From: Planctomycetota bacterium | GTDB lineage: Bacteria; Planctomycetota; Planctomycetia; Pirellulales; Pirellulaceae | DNA length: 64,000 nt | NCBI GenBank assembly: GCA_963204915.1 | Contig: CAUJHS010000030.1 | Coordinates: 33,791 to 97,790, forward strand | Direction of reading: 5' to 3' | Shown here: positions 63,339 through 64,000 of the stretch, one piece after another | Layout of the letters: each line of letters opens with the position of its first letter | Position numbering within the stretch: position 1 is the first letter of the stretch | Notes under the pieces: model-generated | Databases searched by the model: none | Told to the model about the DNA's origin: nothing | The model's input: the letters and a program-made list of their open reading frames with translations, nothing else | Position numbers and translations under genes: made by a program

Positions 63339-64000
63339 TTATAGGATGTCGATGACCAAGGCATCGAGCCAGACGAAGCCGGCGAAATTCTTGGTCGTCT
63401 TTTCATAACGAGTCGCCACGCGGCGGAACTGTTTGATGCGGCCGAAGAACCGCTCGACCTGGTTCCGGTGCTTGTAGCGCTGGCGGTCGTAACGCTTCTT
63501 CCTCGTTCGGTTTTGGTGAGGCTTAAGGCAGGCCTTGGCGCTCAACTTCTTGACCAGCGTTCGAGTTTCGTCGCCGTCGTAGGCGGTGTCGGCGAGAACA
63601 TGCTCGATCTGTCCCCGCTCGAATTGGGCCAGCAACTCACGACCGTGCGGGCCATCGCCGTCCTGGCCGGGGCTCAGCCGCATGCGAACTAGATGTCCCT
63701 GGGCGTCAACGGCCGCATGGACCTTGGTATTCAGCCCTCCTCGAGACCGCCCGAGGCCGCGGCGGTGGTCCGCGTCCTCTTTTTTTCGCCGGCTCGACGC
63801 CGACCGCCCACGCCCGCCACAGGCACTTTGATCGAGGTGGAGTCCAGCTGCAGTTCGCTGAGGTCCGGCTCACCGAGTTGTCGGGCCAGCTTCTGCCAAA
63901 CGCCCAGCGCGCACCAACGAGGGAAGCGCCGCCAGACGCTGTTCCACTTCCCGAATCGCTCGGGCAAGTCACGCCACGGAATCCCCGTCTTGGCGACAAA
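63339..64000 (-). CDS. IS5-family transposase, orfA/orfB joined by -1 frameshift (5' partial)
   Basis: OrfA runs from beyond base 64000 to the stop at 63731-63733 and carries the DUF4096-type start region (TGIPWRDLPERFGKWNSVWR) and LQLDSTSIKV. OrfB is in the -1 frame (stop 63339-63341) with GRSRGGLNTK, LADTAYDGDETR (acidic residue of DDE) and YKHRNQVERFFGRIKQFRR (final Glu, K/R). The frames join at seven A on the coding strand (63780-63786), where orfA reads GAA AAA AAG and the -1 frame continues K-E-D-A-D-H-R-R-G-L-G. Both frames look intact, so the element may be active. Confidence 0.85.
63780..63786 (-). promoter_or_regulatory. A7 slippery site for programmed -1 frameshifting
   Basis: Minus-strand AAAAAAAG in orfA frame GAA AAA AAG. 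Slipping back one base enters orfB, which is open across the site and continues into GRSRGGL. The orfA stop lies about 47 nt later. Confidence 0.75.

Larger units (their letters stand above)
63325..64000 (-). mobile_element. IS5-family insertion sequence (IS427-like), truncated by window end
   Basis: Two overlapping frames on the minus strand encode one DDE transposase through a -1 shift. The right terminal region is near 63325 (GTAGTGTGGACATTTAT). The left inverted repeat and target duplication are outside the window, so the exact limits and copy number are not known. Confidence 0.8.

Noticed and set aside
63339..63999. Two separate genes or a broken transposase
   Set aside because: The frames are joined in -1 phase at a seven-A tract and the joined protein is continuous, as in programmed frameshifting.
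1..64000. CRISPR array, tRNA, rRNA, prophage or defence genes
   Set aside because: None was recognised on either strand when reading the window.

Overview
The window looks like a GC-rich planctomycete chromosome, most likely close to the Pirellula/Rhodopirellula side of the phylum. The evidence is the gene content. It has three large secreted cytochrome-c/DUF1549/DUF1553 proteins interleaved with four DUF1501 Tat proteins. It also has a block of five secreted sulfatases, two Ser/Thr kinases with the planctomycete N-terminal region (one beside its ECF sigma factor), a DUF3395-tailed HEAT protein, a Gfo/Idh/MocA Tat protein and a BBP7-type outer-membrane protein. No tRNA, rRNA, CRISPR array or prophage was seen.

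Layout. (1) 2-11054: a lipid or polyketide synthase operon. An iterative type I PKS (KS-AT-ACP-KR, 5' end outside the window) is followed by a second large protein (AT-DH-degenerate PPTase-like-ACP-like). An alpha/beta hydrolase with a C-terminal zinc ribbon starts 4 nt after it, and an SDR reductase lies further on. The combined order KS-AT-ACP-KR/DH/PPTase resembles enediyne (PksE) and PUFA synthases, but it is split in two and has an extra AT. (2) 11055-11905: a gene-free gap with large inverted repeats, a GAAC-N4-GTTC palindrome and an intrinsic terminator. (3) 11906-18215: a kinase-PD40-FGE-like fusion, then a convergent ECF sigma/kinase pair coupled by a GTGA overlap. (4) 18633-27000: a secreted unknown, a DapF homologue with both catalytic cysteines changed to serine, a two-subunit molybdenum hydroxylase, a HEAT protein and a Tat-exported oxidoreductase.

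(5) 27413-41570: a 14-kb co-directional array of PSCyt1/DUF1549/DUF1553 and DUF1501 genes, including a tandem DUF1501 duplication. (6) 41731-46709: PrxQ peroxiredoxin, a secreted esterase-like hydrolase, an aldo/keto reductase and RecD2 helicase. (7) 46815-56482: a minus-strand operon of a DUF5060 glycoside-hydrolase-like protein plus five sulfatases. It diverges from a plus-strand PQQ-propeller and beta-helix (pectate lyase-like) pair, and the whole looks like a sulfated-polysaccharide utilisation locus. (8) 60209-64000: MscS channel, BBP7 protein, then an IS5-family element cut by the right edge, whose two reading frames are joined by a -1 slippery A7 tract.

The most unusual points are the split PKS with a decayed PPTase-like domain, the Ser/Ser DapF homologue, the structured gap at 11.28-11.64 kb, and the dense PSCyt1/DUF1501 and sulfatase arrays. 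All family calls come from reading motifs by eye. No database search was run.
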